Part shown: positions 7,517 to 16,608 of the stretch, in pieces
Position numbering within the stretch: position 1 is the stretch's first letter
Layout: each line of letters begins with the position of its first letter
DNA from: Methylolobus aquaticus
GTDB lineage: Bacteria > Pseudomonadota > Gammaproteobacteria > Methylococcales > Methylococcaceae
DNA length: 64,000 nt
Assembly: GCA_004168015.1 (NCBI GenBank)
Contig: SEYW01000001.1
Coordinates: forward strand, 62,001-126,000
Direction: 5' to 3'
The notes under the pieces: model-generated
The model's input: the letters and a program-made list of their open reading frames with translations, nothing else
What the model was told of the DNA's origin: nothing
Database searches by the model: none
Position numbers and translations under genes: made by a program

Positions 7517-8865
7517 CCGACGTCTCCGAACGTCCCAAAAGCGATGATGTCGTTGTCGAGCGTGTGGTAACGGCAGGCGCGAAGCCCCAAAGGCCGGCCG
7601 GAGGCGTCCTGCTGCAAACCTTCCACGGCGCGCACACCGCCGATCAGCCTCGGGACGATCGTGATCACGCAATAGTCAACGAGGCCGGTGCGCAGGAACT
7701 GCGAAATGATTTGGGCGCCCCCCTCGACCATGATCGTTTGGAGACCGAGGCCTTCCAGCGCCTGCAGCGCTTCAAACAGATCGACGCATCCCTGCGAGTC
7801 GGCACTAACGGCCAGAACCTCGGCCCGCTCGCGCAGCCGAACCGCCTTTTCGGACGCACTGGCCCCACTCGTCGTAACAATGATCGGTTGCGGACTGCTA
7901 GCCGACAGCACGCGCGCATCCTCGGGAATCCGCAGCTGGGAATCAAGGATCACCGGACGCGGACTCGCCCCGGCACACAGCCGGACGTTGAGCAGCGGGT
8001 CATCGCTGATCACGGTATTGACGCCGACCACGAGCGCATCGTGGCGGGACCGCAGATGATGTGTCAACCGCAGCGAGGCCGGACCGCTCAGAGCGCAGGC
8101 GGATTTGGTGGACAGAGCAATGCTGCCGTCGAGGCTCTGCGCATAACTGAGCGTCACGAATGGACGGGTGCCAGGTGCCCCTGCCCCACGGCGGGCGGCC
8201 AGGAGCTGCCACAAGGCCCCCAGGAAGGCAAAGTCCTCCGCTTCCCGCGTCGGCGGCTCGAACGACAGCCAATGGTCCATCTTGTCCGCCTTCGTACGCA
8301 GATACCGCACATTCTCGGTATGGTGCGGAATCTCGATGGGTACACGTTCGGAAATTCTAATGCCGTAAGACTCGAGTTCCTCGATCTTTCGCGGATTGTT
8401 GGTCAGAAGGCGCACGCTCTCGATACCGAGGTCTCTCAGCATCAGCGCGGCCACGGCATAGTTTCGCTCGTCGGCGCCATGCCCCAGCCGCAGATTTGCT
8501 TCGACCGTATCCAAGCCTTCGTCCTGCAGGTTATACGCCCGCAGCTTCTGAATCAGACCGATGCCCCGCCCTTCCTGGCGCAGATAGAGCAGCACGCCGC
8601 AATCCGCCCTGCCGATGCGTTCCAGGGCCTGATCGAGTTGCTCCCCGCAATCGCAGCGCGTTGAACCGAACACATCGCCAGTCAGGCATTCCGAATGCAC
8701 CCGCACGAGGACATCCGCGGCGCCGTTCACATCGCCATGCACCATGGCCACGTGTTCGCGATGATCCAGCGTGCTGCGGTAGCAATGCAGTACGAACTGG
8801 CCGTGCCGGTTCGGCAGGCGGGCGCGGACCAGGTCTTCGACGGTGGGATCAGGCCGGGATTTCAT
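7513..8865 (-). CDS. GTP cyclohydrolase II fused to RibD-type reductase domain
   Basis: A 450-residue fusion. Residues ~1-205 are GTP cyclohydrolase II: zinc cysteines Cys60, Cys71 and Cys73, the LLYLRQEGRGIGL loop, and LLTNNPRKIEELESYGI. Residues ~230-450 are a RibD C-terminal (RibD_C/DHFR-like) reductase: TLSYAQSLDGSIA, VVGVNTVISDDPLLNVRL and IMVEGGAQI. The RibD deaminase domain and the RibB domain often fused to RibA are both absent. The expected chemistry is GTP to diaminoribosylaminopyrimidinone phosphate, then reduction to the ribityl form, an order used in archaea and fungi. With its neighbours it looks dedicated to a product other than riboflavin. ATG 8865 is preferred over TTG 8880; neither has a good Shine-Dalgarno site. 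Confidence 0.9.
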   Translation of the reverse strand: MKSRPDPTVEDLVRARLPNRHGQFVLHCYRSTLDHREHVAMVHGDVNGAADVLVRVHSECLTGDVFGSTRCDCGEQLDQALERIGRADCGVLLYLRQEGRGIGLIQKLRAYNLQDEGLDTVEANLRLGHGADERNYAVAALMLRDLGIESVRLLTNNPRKIEELESYGIRISERVPIEIPHHTENVRYLRTKADKMDHWLSFEPPTREAEDFAFLGALWQLLAARRGAGAPGTRPFVTLSYAQSLDGSIALSTKSACALSGPASLRLTHHLRSRHDALVVGVNTVISDDPLLNVRLCAGASPRPVILDSQLRIPEDARVLSASSPQPIIVTTSGASASEKAVRLRERAEVLAVSADSQGCVDLFEALQALEGLGLQTIMVEGGAQIISQFLRTGLVDYCVITIVPRLIGGVRAVEGLQQDASGRPLGLRACRYHTLDNDIIAFGTFGDVG

Positions 8866-9075
8866 GAGTGGAGGAAACAAGCAATGGCAAACGGCGCCTC
8901 AATGAACCGCGACCGTCGAGCGCCGTAACGTGGCAACGGAGCGGTGGGCTGGCTCCATGATGATCAGCGTCGCGTTCGACGTCCAAACAAACAGTGCGAG
9001 GGACCGGCGCCTGCAGGACGTACCTGCAGTTTTGCGCGCAACACGGCAACGGGCAAAGAGGCTAGGCCCGGCACA

Positions 9076-9321
9076 TCAGCCGTCTCCGCACTCCAGCAGG
9101 GAATGGGATTCTTCGTCGAGTTCATGTACCGCAAGCCGCGAGAGCTCGCTCAAGCCAAACCCCCCATCGCGATTATGCTGAATGATCGCCCGCCGCATCC
9201 GTGGGTCCCAGAACTTCTTGACGTGGTCGGCGATCGAGTGCACCGCGACCCGCCGTTCAGGCTCCGCTTCGAAAAATACCGCTATGTCGTTGACCATTTT
9301 GACCAGATTCTCGATATGCAT
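9076..9321 (-). CDS. fdsD: NAD-dependent formate dehydrogenase delta subunit
   Basis: An 81-residue protein with the signature of FdsD: HIENLVKMVNDIAVFF at the N-terminus and IADHVKKFWDPRMRRAII in the middle. FdsD is a small accessory subunit of the cytoplasmic molybdenum-containing NAD-linked formate dehydrogenase and helps its maturation or stability. It closes the operon fdsG-fdsB-fdsA-fdhD-fdsD, the order known from Cupriavidus, but is separated from fdhD by about 250 bases without a gene. ATG 9321 is chosen because it gives the family N-terminus and has GGGAG about ten bases upstream; a TTG at 9348 would extend it by nine residues. Confidence 0.88.
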   Translation of the reverse strand: MHIENLVKMVNDIAVFFEAEPERRVAVHSIADHVKKFWDPRMRRAIIQHNRDGGFGLSELSRLAVHELDEESHSLLECGDG

Positions 9322-9572
9322 CGCTTCGGCGCTCCCGCCCTCCTGCAATTTGACGAACTAATACCCGGTGACTCCCAGCATTCTAAGCCAAGCCGCCGCC
9401 GCGGGCGACGCGTTGTCCGCGCAGCACTCGGGTCCACATGACCGAGGCCAGCGCCGTCCTCCCGACGATAGCGACGCCTGTGCCACAAGCTTGTCGCCCG
9501 ACACGCGTTCGGAGTGATTGACTGGTCGCGCCCCTTCCTCAGGGAACCTTGCGGAACAAATCCGCACGCCCG

Positions 9573-10397
9573 CTAGCCGATGACGCGCTGGGGGTAGGCG
9601 TAAATGGTGTGCACGCCTTGCCGGGCGAACCCGATCAGCGTGACGCGGGACTCCTCGGCCAGCCGAATCGCAAGGCCGGTGGGCGCCGAGATAGCCGCCA
9701 TTAAGCCGATGCCCGCCGCCGCACATTTCTGAACCATCTCGTAACTGGCGCGGCTGGTCACGATAACGAAGCCGGCTTCCCGATCGATGGATCGCCGCGA
9801 TAAAGCACCGATCAGTTTGTCCAGCGCGTTGTGTCGCCCGACGTCTTCCCTGACCGTCTGAATACCTTGTCCCGGAAGCACCCAAGCAGCGGCGTGCACC
9901 GCCCCGGTCAGTCGGTTCAGTGTCTGGAGGTCGCGCAAGGCGTCCAGCGCACCGTGGACATCGGACGGCGACACGCGGACCGTGCTCTCCACTGGCGCCG
10001 GGTGCCGCACGGCCTGCCTTAGGCTTGCCGTCCCACATAGCCCGCAGCCTGTCCGACCGGTCAGGTTCCGCTCGCGGCTGGAGAGCCGCTCGCAACGCTG
10101 CTCCGGTATACGCACGCGGACCTCGATGCCTTCCGCTCGCGGGATGACCTTTGCGGATTGCATTTCCGACGGCGAAGCGATGATGCCTTCCGTCAACGAG
10201 AACCCCAGAGCAAAGTCCTCGAGGTCGAGCGGAGTGGCCAGCATAACGACGTGCGGCGTCCCGTTGTAGACGAGGGCCACGGGCACTTCCTCGGCCACCT
10301 CGTCGGAGGCCGGGAACGGCGCCCCGCCCTCTGCTCGCATCACGGCGATCTGCCGGTGGCTCAGCCAACCGAACTCGCCGGCGAGCGCGAGGGTCAT
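9573..10397 (-). CDS. fdhD: Formate dehydrogenase sulfurtransferase accessory protein FdhD (FdsC)
   Basis: A 274-residue FdhD-family protein. FdhD relays sulfur from a cysteine desulfurase to the bis-MGD cofactor of formate dehydrogenases, which is required for activity. The key CxxC motif is present in TGCGLCGTAS at about residue 120, along with DVGRHNALDKLIGA and VIVTSRASYEMVQKCA, the conserved GDP/cofactor-binding blocks. In fds operons this gene is called fdsC. It follows fdsA by 12 bases and is surely co-transcribed with it. Length is normal for the family. Confidence 0.95.
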   Translation of the reverse strand: MTLALAGEFGWLSHRQIAVMRAEGGAPFPASDEVAEEVPVALVYNGTPHVVMLATPLDLEDFALGFSLTEGIIASPSEMQSAKVIPRAEGIEVRVRIPEQRCERLSSRERNLTGRTGCGLCGTASLRQAVRHPAPVESTVRVSPSDVHGALDALRDLQTLNRLTGAVHAAAWVLPGQGIQTVREDVGRHNALDKLIGALSRRSIDREAGFVIVTSRASYEMVQKCAAAGIGLMAAISAPTGLAIRLAEESRVTLIGFARQGVHTIYAYPQRVIG

Positions 10398-10409
10398 GGA
10401 GCGCGACCT

Positions 10410-13256
10410 CTAGCCAGCCCCGGCCCCAGCCTTTTCGAGCAGCGCCAGCTGTTCCTCGCTGAACGCGCGGTACTCACGCTGCCAGTCTGACGGAGCGCTG
10501 ACCGGCGTGACCTGAACGGCGGTGACCTTGTACTCCGGACAATTGGTGGCCCAGTCCGAATTGTCGGTCGTGATCACATTGGCACCGGATTCCGGAAAGT
10601 GGAAGGTCGTGTAGACGACACCGGGCTGAACCCGTTCGGAGACGCGTGCCCGCAGCACGGTCTCACCGGAGCGGCTCTTGATGCCGACCCAGTCGCCGTC
10701 CTTCAGCCCGCGCAGCTCAGCATCGTGCGGATGGATTTCGAGCCGATCCTCTTCATGCCAGCGGGAATTCTCCGTACGTCGTGTCTGGGCGCCCACGTTG
10801 TATTGGGACAGGATCCGTCCCGTGGTCAGGATGAGCGGATAGCGGCTGGACGTGCGCTCCGGTGTCGGCACGTATTCGGTCGGCATGAACAAGCCCTTGC
10901 CGCGCACGAACTGCTGGGAATGCATGATGGGCGTGCCCTCGGGGGTGGCGTCATCACACGGCCACTGGATGCTGCCGAGCGCGTCGATTTTCTCGTAGCT
11001 GACGCCCCTGAACGTCGGCGTCAACCGCGAGATTTCGGCCATGATCTCCCGCGGATGCCGGTAATTCATCGGATAGCCGAGCGCATTCGACAGCATCTGC
11101 GTGATTTCCCAGTCCTCATAGCCCGCCTTCGGCGGCATGACCTGACGCACCGGGGAGATGCGGCGCTCGGCGTTCGTGAAGGTTCCATTCTTTTCCAGGA
11201 ACGAAGACCCCGGTAGGAAGACGTGGGCAAACTTTGCGGTCTCGTTCAGGAACAAATCCTGGACGACTACGCATTCCATCGCCTTCAGCGCAGCCAGCAC
11301 ATGCTGGGTATCGGGGTCCGACTGGGCAATGTCCTCGCCTTCCACATAAAGACCCCTGAACGAGCCATCCAGGGCTGCCGCGAACATGTTCGGTATGCGC
11401 AGTCCCGGCTCACCTTCCAGCGTAACGCCCCATTCCTGCTCGAACATCGCCCGGGTCTCGAAATCCGAGACATGACGATAGCCCGGGAACTCGTGGGGAA
11501 ACGAGCCCATGTCGCAGGATCCCTGGACGTTATTCTGCCCGCGCAGCGGATTCACGCCGACGCCTTCCCGGCCGACATTGCCGGTTGCCATCGCCAGGTT
11601 GGCGATGCCGATGACGGTGGTCGAGCCCTGGCTGTGCTCGGTCACACCCAACCCGTAATAAATCGCGCCGTTGCCGCCCGTTGCGAACAACCGCGCGGCG
11701 GCCCGCACCGACTCGGCCGCGACGCCGGTCACGTTCGCGGTTGCCTCCGGGGAATTCCGCTCCTGCCGCACGAAGTCGCGCCATTTGTTGAAGGACGCGA
11801 CATCGCAGCGCTGCTGTATGAAGGCTTCGTCGGTCAGCCCTTCGGTCACGATCACGTGGGCGAGCGCATTGATCAATGCGACGTTCGTGCCGGGCCGCAG
11901 CTGCAGGTGGAAGTCGGCTGCGACGTGGGGCGACTTCACCAGGTCGATGGCCCGCGGATCGATCACGATCAGTTTAGCGCCCTGTCGCAGGCGCTTCTTC
12001 ATCATGGAACCGAACACGGGGTGTCCGTCAGTCGGATTGGCGCCGATCACCACGATCACGTCGGCCTTCATGACCGAATCGAAAGTCTGCGTCCCGGAGG
12101 ACTCACCGAAAGTGCGCTTCAGACCGTAACCGGTCGGCGAATGACACACGCGCGCGCAGGTGTCGACGTTGTTGTTGCCGAAAGCCGCGCGGACCAGTTT
12201 CTGAACCAGATAGGTTTCTTCATTGGTACAGCGACTGGAGGTGATACCGCCGACGGCATAGTGACCGTATGCGTTCTGGATCCGCTTGAACTCCGACGCG
12301 GCGTGCGCGATCGCTTCTTCCCAGGTCACCTCGCGCCACGGATCGTTGATGCTCGCGCGGATCATCGGTTTGGTGATGCGGTCAGGGTGCGTGGCATAGC
12401 CGAAGGCGAAGCGTCCCTTGACACAGGAATGGCCGTGGTTGGCATGTCCATCCTTGTTGGGCACCATGCGCACCAGTTCCGCGCCCTTCATTTCGGCCTT
12501 GAATGAACAGCCCACGCCGCAGTAGGCACAGGTCGTCACGACGCTATGTTCCGGCTGCCCGCGATCGATGACCGACTTTTCCATCAGAGTGGCGGTCGGA
12601 CAGGCCTGCACACAGGCGCCGCAGGATACGCACTCGGACTCCATGAAGGTCTCCATCTGTCCCGGAGACACTTTGGAGTCGAAGCCGCGGCCGTCCAGCG
12701 TGAGCGCGAACGTGCCCTGCACTTCCTCGCAAGCGCGAACACAGCGCGAACACACGATGCATTTCGACGGTTCGAAGGTGAAATAGGGGTTGCTCTCATC
12801 CTTGTTCGCGCCCAGGTGGTTCTCACCCTCGTACCCGTAGCGCACTTCGCGGAGTCCGACGGCACCCGCCATGTCCTGCAACTCGCAGTTGCCGTTGGCC
12901 GAACAGGTCAGGCAGTCCAGCGGATGATCCGAGATATAGAGTTCCATGACGCCGCGGCGGATCTGGCCGAGCTTGTCGTTCTGCGTGCAGACTTTCATGC
13001 CCTCGCTGACCGGCGTGGTGCAGGAGGCGGGGTAGCCGCGGCCGCCTTCTATCTGCACGACGCAGAGCCGGCAGGATCCGAACGGGTCCAGGCTGTCCGT
13101 GGCGCACAGGCGCGGGATCTCGATACCAATCGACGCGGCGGCTCGCAGCACCGAAGTGCCTTCCGGAACACTGACCTTGAAGCCGTCGATTTCAAGGCTG
13201 ACCGTCTTGGAAGAATCGCGCGGGGGCGTACCGTAATCTCTGTCTTTGTGTGCCAT
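10410..13256 (-). CDS. fdsA: NAD-dependent formate dehydrogenase, molybdopterin alpha subunit
   Basis: The 948-residue catalytic subunit that oxidises formate to CO2 in the cytoplasm and passes electrons to FdsB/FdsG and NAD. From N- to C-terminus: a 2Fe-2S ferredoxin domain (FGSCRLCVVQIEGG), NuoG-like and 4Fe-4S cysteines (CIVCSRCVRACEE, CVSCGACVQACPTA), the proximal cluster (CAYCGVGCSF) and the molybdopterin domain. The active-site ligand is cysteine in ARVCHSPTG; there is no in-frame TGA, so it is not a selenoprotein. ATG 13256 is preferred over an upstream start because GAGG lies eight bases ahead and the protein then begins MAHKDRDYG. The gap to fdsB is about 95 bases. Confidence 0.97.
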   Translation of the reverse strand: MAHKDRDYGTPPRDSSKTVSLEIDGFKVSVPEGTSVLRAAASIGIEIPRLCATDSLDPFGSCRLCVVQIEGGRGYPASCTTPVSEGMKVCTQNDKLGQIRRGVMELYISDHPLDCLTCSANGNCELQDMAGAVGLREVRYGYEGENHLGANKDESNPYFTFEPSKCIVCSRCVRACEEVQGTFALTLDGRGFDSKVSPGQMETFMESECVSCGACVQACPTATLMEKSVIDRGQPEHSVVTTCAYCGVGCSFKAEMKGAELVRMVPNKDGHANHGHSCVKGRFAFGYATHPDRITKPMIRASINDPWREVTWEEAIAHAASEFKRIQNAYGHYAVGGITSSRCTNEETYLVQKLVRAAFGNNNVDTCARVCHSPTGYGLKRTFGESSGTQTFDSVMKADVIVVIGANPTDGHPVFGSMMKKRLRQGAKLIVIDPRAIDLVKSPHVAADFHLQLRPGTNVALINALAHVIVTEGLTDEAFIQQRCDVASFNKWRDFVRQERNSPEATANVTGVAAESVRAAARLFATGGNGAIYYGLGVTEHSQGSTTVIGIANLAMATGNVGREGVGVNPLRGQNNVQGSCDMGSFPHEFPGYRHVSDFETRAMFEQEWGVTLEGEPGLRIPNMFAAALDGSFRGLYVEGEDIAQSDPDTQHVLAALKAMECVVVQDLFLNETAKFAHVFLPGSSFLEKNGTFTNAERRISPVRQVMPPKAGYEDWEITQMLSNALGYPMNYRHPREIMAEISRLTPTFRGVSYEKIDALGSIQWPCDDATPEGTPIMHSQQFVRGKGLFMPTEYVPTPERTSSRYPLILTTGRILSQYNVGAQTRRTENSRWHEEDRLEIHPHDAELRGLKDGDWVGIKSRSGETVLRARVSERVQPGVVYTTFHFPESGANVITTDNSDWATNCPEYKVTAVQVTPVSAPSDWQREYRAFSEEQLALLEKAGAGAG

Positions 13257-13352
13257 GGAATTAACCTCATACTGGCCGGCCTGACGCATCGCCTCCGCCG
13301 GAAGCGCTCCGACTCACACCTGGGGCATGGCCGGCTTAACGAACGAGAGCGA

Positions 13353-14903
13353 CTAAGCCGCGTCCGCCTTATCTACCCCGAAGTCCTCGGGGAAATGATT
13401 CAGCGCGCTGAGTACCGGGTATGGCGTCATACCACCCAGGGCACACAGTGAACTGTTCAGCATCGTATCGCACAGATCACGCAACAGCGCGACCTGCTCA
13501 CCGCGGCGCGCTCCGACAATGATCCGGTCAATGACCTCGGTTCCGCGCGTCGACCCAATGCGGCAGGGCGTGCATTTACCGCAGGATTCCACCGCACAGA
13601 ACTCCATCGCATAGCGGGCCATTTTGGCCATGTCGACGGTGTCGTCGAACGCCACGACACCACCGTGCCCCAGTACCGCCCAGATTACTGCGTAGGCCTC
13701 GTAGTCGAGAGGGACGTCGAACTGTGATTCAGGCAGATAGGCACCCAGAGGACCACCCACCTGCACGGCGCGAATCGGACGTCCGCTCGCCGAGCCACCG
13801 CCGTAATCGTAGAGCAACTCGCGCAAGGTGATCCCAAATGCCTTTTCGATCAGCCCGGTTTGCTTGATGTTCCCGGCCAACTGGATTGGCAGTGTGCCGC
13901 GCGATCGTCCCATGCCGAAATCGCGATAATAGGCCGCCCCCCGATCCAGGATAATCGGCACGGAGGCCAGGGAAATGACATTGTTGATAATGGTCGGTTG
14001 GCCGAAGAGTCCCTGTATTGCCGGCAAGGGAGGCTTGTATCGAACCAGCCCCCGCTTCCCCTCCAGGCTTTCGAGCAGCGACGTTTCCTCACCGCAGACG
14101 TAGGCACCGGCACCGAGGCGCACCTCGAGATCGAACCGATGACCGCTGCCGAGGATATCGGCGCCGAGATAACCGGCCCCGTATGCCGCTTCGATGGCCG
14201 CGTTTAACGCCCGATGAGCATGCGGATATTCGCAGCGCAAATAGATGTAACCTTGGGTTGCGCCCACGGCAAGCCCGGCGATCGTCATGCCCTCGATCAG
14301 CACGAACGGATCGCCCTCCATGATCATGCGGTCGGAGAACGTTCCGGAGTCGCCCTCGTCGGCGTTGCAAACGATGTACTTTTGCTCGCCGGCCGCGTTG
14401 AGCACGGTATTCCACTTGATCCCGGTGGGGAACGCGGCACCGCCGCGCCCACGCAATCCCGAATCCGTCACTTCACGAACGATTTCCGCCGGCTTCAGTT
14501 CCAGTGCGCGCCGCAATCCCCGGTAGCCGTCATGCGCCCGGTAGTCGTCGAGGCTGATCGGATCGGTGATGCCGACACGGGCGAAGGTCAAGCGCTCCTG
14601 GCGTTTCAGGAAGGGGATCTCCGCGGTCAGACCGAGCCGGAGCGGATGAGGGCCGCCTTCCCAGAACCGGGCCTCGAACAGTGCCTCGACATCGCCCGCC
14701 AGCACGGGTCCGTAAGCCACACGACCTTCGGATGTCTCGACTTCGACGAGCGGCTCCAGCCAGAACATGCCGCGCGACCCGTTCCGGACCAGACGCAATG
14801 CGACCCCACGTCGCGCCGCCTCGGCAGTGATCGCCTTCGCGACGGCCTCGGCACCCAGTGACAGCGCGCTGGAGTCACAGGGCACGAAGATCGTTGTGCT
14901 CAT
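13353..14903 (-). CDS. fdsB: NAD-dependent formate dehydrogenase beta subunit (NuoF-like)
   Basis: A 516-residue diaphorase subunit carrying FMN and the NAD site. A degenerate thioredoxin-like domain occupies the first ~90 residues. The NuoF core follows, with [16 protein letters not shown] (NAD/FMN glycine-rich loop), [32 protein letters not shown] and the 4Fe-4S cysteines [12 protein letters not shown] near residue 425. Its ATG overlaps the fdsG stop by four bases (ATGA), so the two diaphorase subunits are translationally coupled. It delivers formate-derived electrons to NAD, which supports energy conservation or CO2 fixation. Confidence 0.96.
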   Translation of the reverse strand: MSTTIFVPCDSSALSLGAEAVAKAITAEAARRGVALRLVRNGSRGMFWLEPLVEVETSEGRVAYGPVLAGDVEALFEARFWEGGPHPLRLGLTAEIPFLKRQERLTFARVGITDPISLDDYRAHDGYRGLRRALELKPAEIVREVTDSGLRGRGGAAFPTGIKWNTVLNAAGEQKYIVCNADEGDSGTFSDRMIMEGDPFVLIEGMTIAGLAVGATQGYIYLRCEYPHAHRALNAAIEAAYGAGYLGADILGSGHRFDLEVRLGAGAYVCGEETSLLESLEGKRGLVRYKPPLPAIQGLFGQPTIINNVISLASVPIILDRGAAYYRDFGMGRSRGTLPIQLAGNIKQTGLIEKAFGITLRELLYDYGGGSASGRPIRAVQVGGPLGAYLPESQFDVPLDYEAYAVIWAVLGHGGVVAFDDTVDMAKMARYAMEFCAVESCGKCTPCRIGSTRGTEVIDRIIVGARRGEQVALLRDLCDTMLNSSLCALGGMTPYPVLSALNHFPEDFGVDKADAA

Positions 14904-15376
14904 TTCTCGCTCCTGAGGTCTGCTACGATCGCATCGAAACGTTCGGGCGTGACACGTCCGTAAACGTCATGGTCGACCATGATGGCCGGTGAGCACGCGC
15001 AGTTCCCAAGACAGTAGACCGGCTCCAGACTGATCGTGCCATCCGTCGTGGTCTCGTGAAAGTCGATACCGAGTTGCGCCTTCGCATGGGCCTCGAGCCC
15101 TGCCGCGTTCATCGACTGACAACTTTCCGCTCGACACAAGTGGATCGTATGCTTTCCCGGGGGCGTGTCACGGAAGTAGTGGTAGAAGGTGATGACGCCG
15201 TGGACTTCCGCACGCGATAGATTCAGCTCATCGGCAATGATCGGCACGGCACCGGGAGGAACGAAGCCCAGCGCATCCTGGATACCGTGCAGCACCGGAA
15301 GCAAGGCACCCGGCTTCGCTTTGAGCCCGGCGACAATCGAGCGGACCGTTTCGTGGTCCCATGCCTGTGATGACAT
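14900..15376 (-). CDS. fdsG: NAD-dependent formate dehydrogenase gamma subunit (NuoE-like)
   Basis: A 158-residue thioredoxin-like 2Fe-2S protein, the NuoE counterpart of the formate dehydrogenase. The four cluster cysteines are visible as two pairs, CRAESC near residue 80 and CLGNC near residue 122. The helical N-terminus ([10 protein letters not shown]) is typical of the family. It is the first gene of the fds operon. AGAGGA lies four bases before the ATG. The ~275 bases upstream, shared with the divergent pcm gene, should contain the operon promoter; no activator site was recognised. Confidence 0.95.
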   Translation of the reverse strand: MSSQAWDHETVRSIVAGLKAKPGALLPVLHGIQDALGFVPPGAVPIIADELNLSRAEVHGVITFYHYFRDTPPGKHTIHLCRAESCQSMNAAGLEAHAKAQLGIDFHETTTDGTISLEPVYCLGNCACSPAIMVDHDVYGRVTPERFDAIVADLRSEK

Positions 15377-15650
15377 TGAATCCTCTGAGACTGAAGGGAT
15401 CGGCTGATGATCGGTGGCGCATCGACCCCGCGCGGACTCGGGACAAGCCTCGCGGCGCTTCTGGCGACACCCGATTTATTGGCCAGTTATTTAAAGCGAA
15501 TCCTGCGCGGCGCGCAACTTTTTTCCCGACCCTCACAGTCGGATTATCCGGGCTTTGCTGGCGGTGATCCGGGAGGCGTTTGCGGCATGGGCAAGCCCCC
15601 CCGATCGACCCTACAATGGTGTGCGCAGGCCGAGCCGTCCAGGGGACATG

Positions 15651-16337
15651 ATGAGAGACATCGAAGCACTGAGCCGCGACGTCGCGACGGAAGTACGACT
15701 GACCGCGGGTTGGACGGGGAAGGATCACCTCGATCCGTGCGTGTCGCGCGCGATTCGCGCCGTGCCCCGCGACCGGTTCGTGCCCGAGGAACTGCAGGCG
15801 TTTGCCTTCGAAAACGCCCCACTGCAGATCGGTTGTGGGCAGACCATCTCCCAGCCCTACATCGTGGCGCTGATGTCTGACCTGCTAGGACCGCTGCCGG
15901 CGGACCGGATGCTCGAGATCGGCGCCGGTTCAGGCTATCAGGCGGCCGTGCTGGCCTGCATCGTCAAGGCAGTCTACTCGGTCGAGATCATCCCCGAGCT
16001 GGCGGAAGCGGCAGCGCAGCGCCTCAAAACGCTGGGATTCGGGAACGTCTCAATCCGCCGTGCGGACGGGTGCGAAGGCTGGCCCGAGCAGGCCCCCTTC
16101 GATGGCATCATCGTGACCGCCGCGGCACCGCAGATCCCGCCCGCGCTGATTGCTCAACTCAAGACTGGCCGACGGCTGGTGATTCCAATCGGCGTTCCCC
16201 ATGGACACCAGCAACTCGTCGTCGGCACGAAACAGGCGGACGGCACCTTGACGACACGCGTCGTGCTCGATGTCGCATTCGTGCCACTGACCGGGGCCAT
16301 GGGAATGGAGCGGGCGGATCCGAGCCCCGCGCCATGA
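15651..16337 (+). CDS. pcm: Protein-L-isoaspartate O-methyltransferase
   Basis: A 228-residue Pcm enzyme, which methylates isoaspartyl residues in aged proteins to allow repair. Diagnostic blocks are VPRDRFVPEEL, the QTISQPYIVALM segment that follows LQIGCG, the SAM-binding motif LEIGAGSGYQAAVLA, and FDGIIVTAAAPQIPPALIAQL. Two adjacent ATGs (15648 and 15651) are possible; AGGGGA sits only a few bases upstream, which favours the second. In many proteobacteria pcm lies next to surE or rpoS; here it stands alone, divergent from fdsG. Confidence 0.95.
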   Translation: MRDIEALSRDVATEVRLTAGWTGKDHLDPCVSRAIRAVPRDRFVPEELQAFAFENAPLQIGCGQTISQPYIVALMSDLLGPLPADRMLEIGAGSGYQAAVLACIVKAVYSVEIIPELAEAAAQRLKTLGFGNVSIRRADGCEGWPEQAPFDGIIVTAAAPQIPPALIAQLKTGRRLVIPIGVPHGHQQLVVGTKQADGTLTTRVVLDVAFVPLTGAMGMERADPSPAP

Positions 16338-16608
16338 CGGTGAGCGACTCCTCGCTTATCTGAGCACTCGTTGTACCCCAGGCTCGTTCTCGCCGCTCTG
16401 GCTGCAGGGGGCTCGAGACCCCGAGCGAAACGCTCCGCGCCGTTGCGGTCGATGTCCCAGAACTTTCTGCGCCCCGTACAGTCGGACGAGGCGGAGTTCG
16501 CTTCGCAATTGCGCTATCCGGATCATTGGGTGACACTGATCTGTGAGCGTTCGCCGAACCTTCCCGCTGCCCGCCTTCCGAAGGGCATCCACGCAATGAG
16601 GCTGTCAC

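Noticed and set aside
8866-9075. FMN riboswitch before the RibA fusion
   Set aside because: The region is only ~210 bases and no conserved RFN-element segments could be matched.
10410-13256. Selenocysteine in FdsA
   Set aside because: The active-site position is an ordinary cysteine codon and the frame contains no internal TGA.
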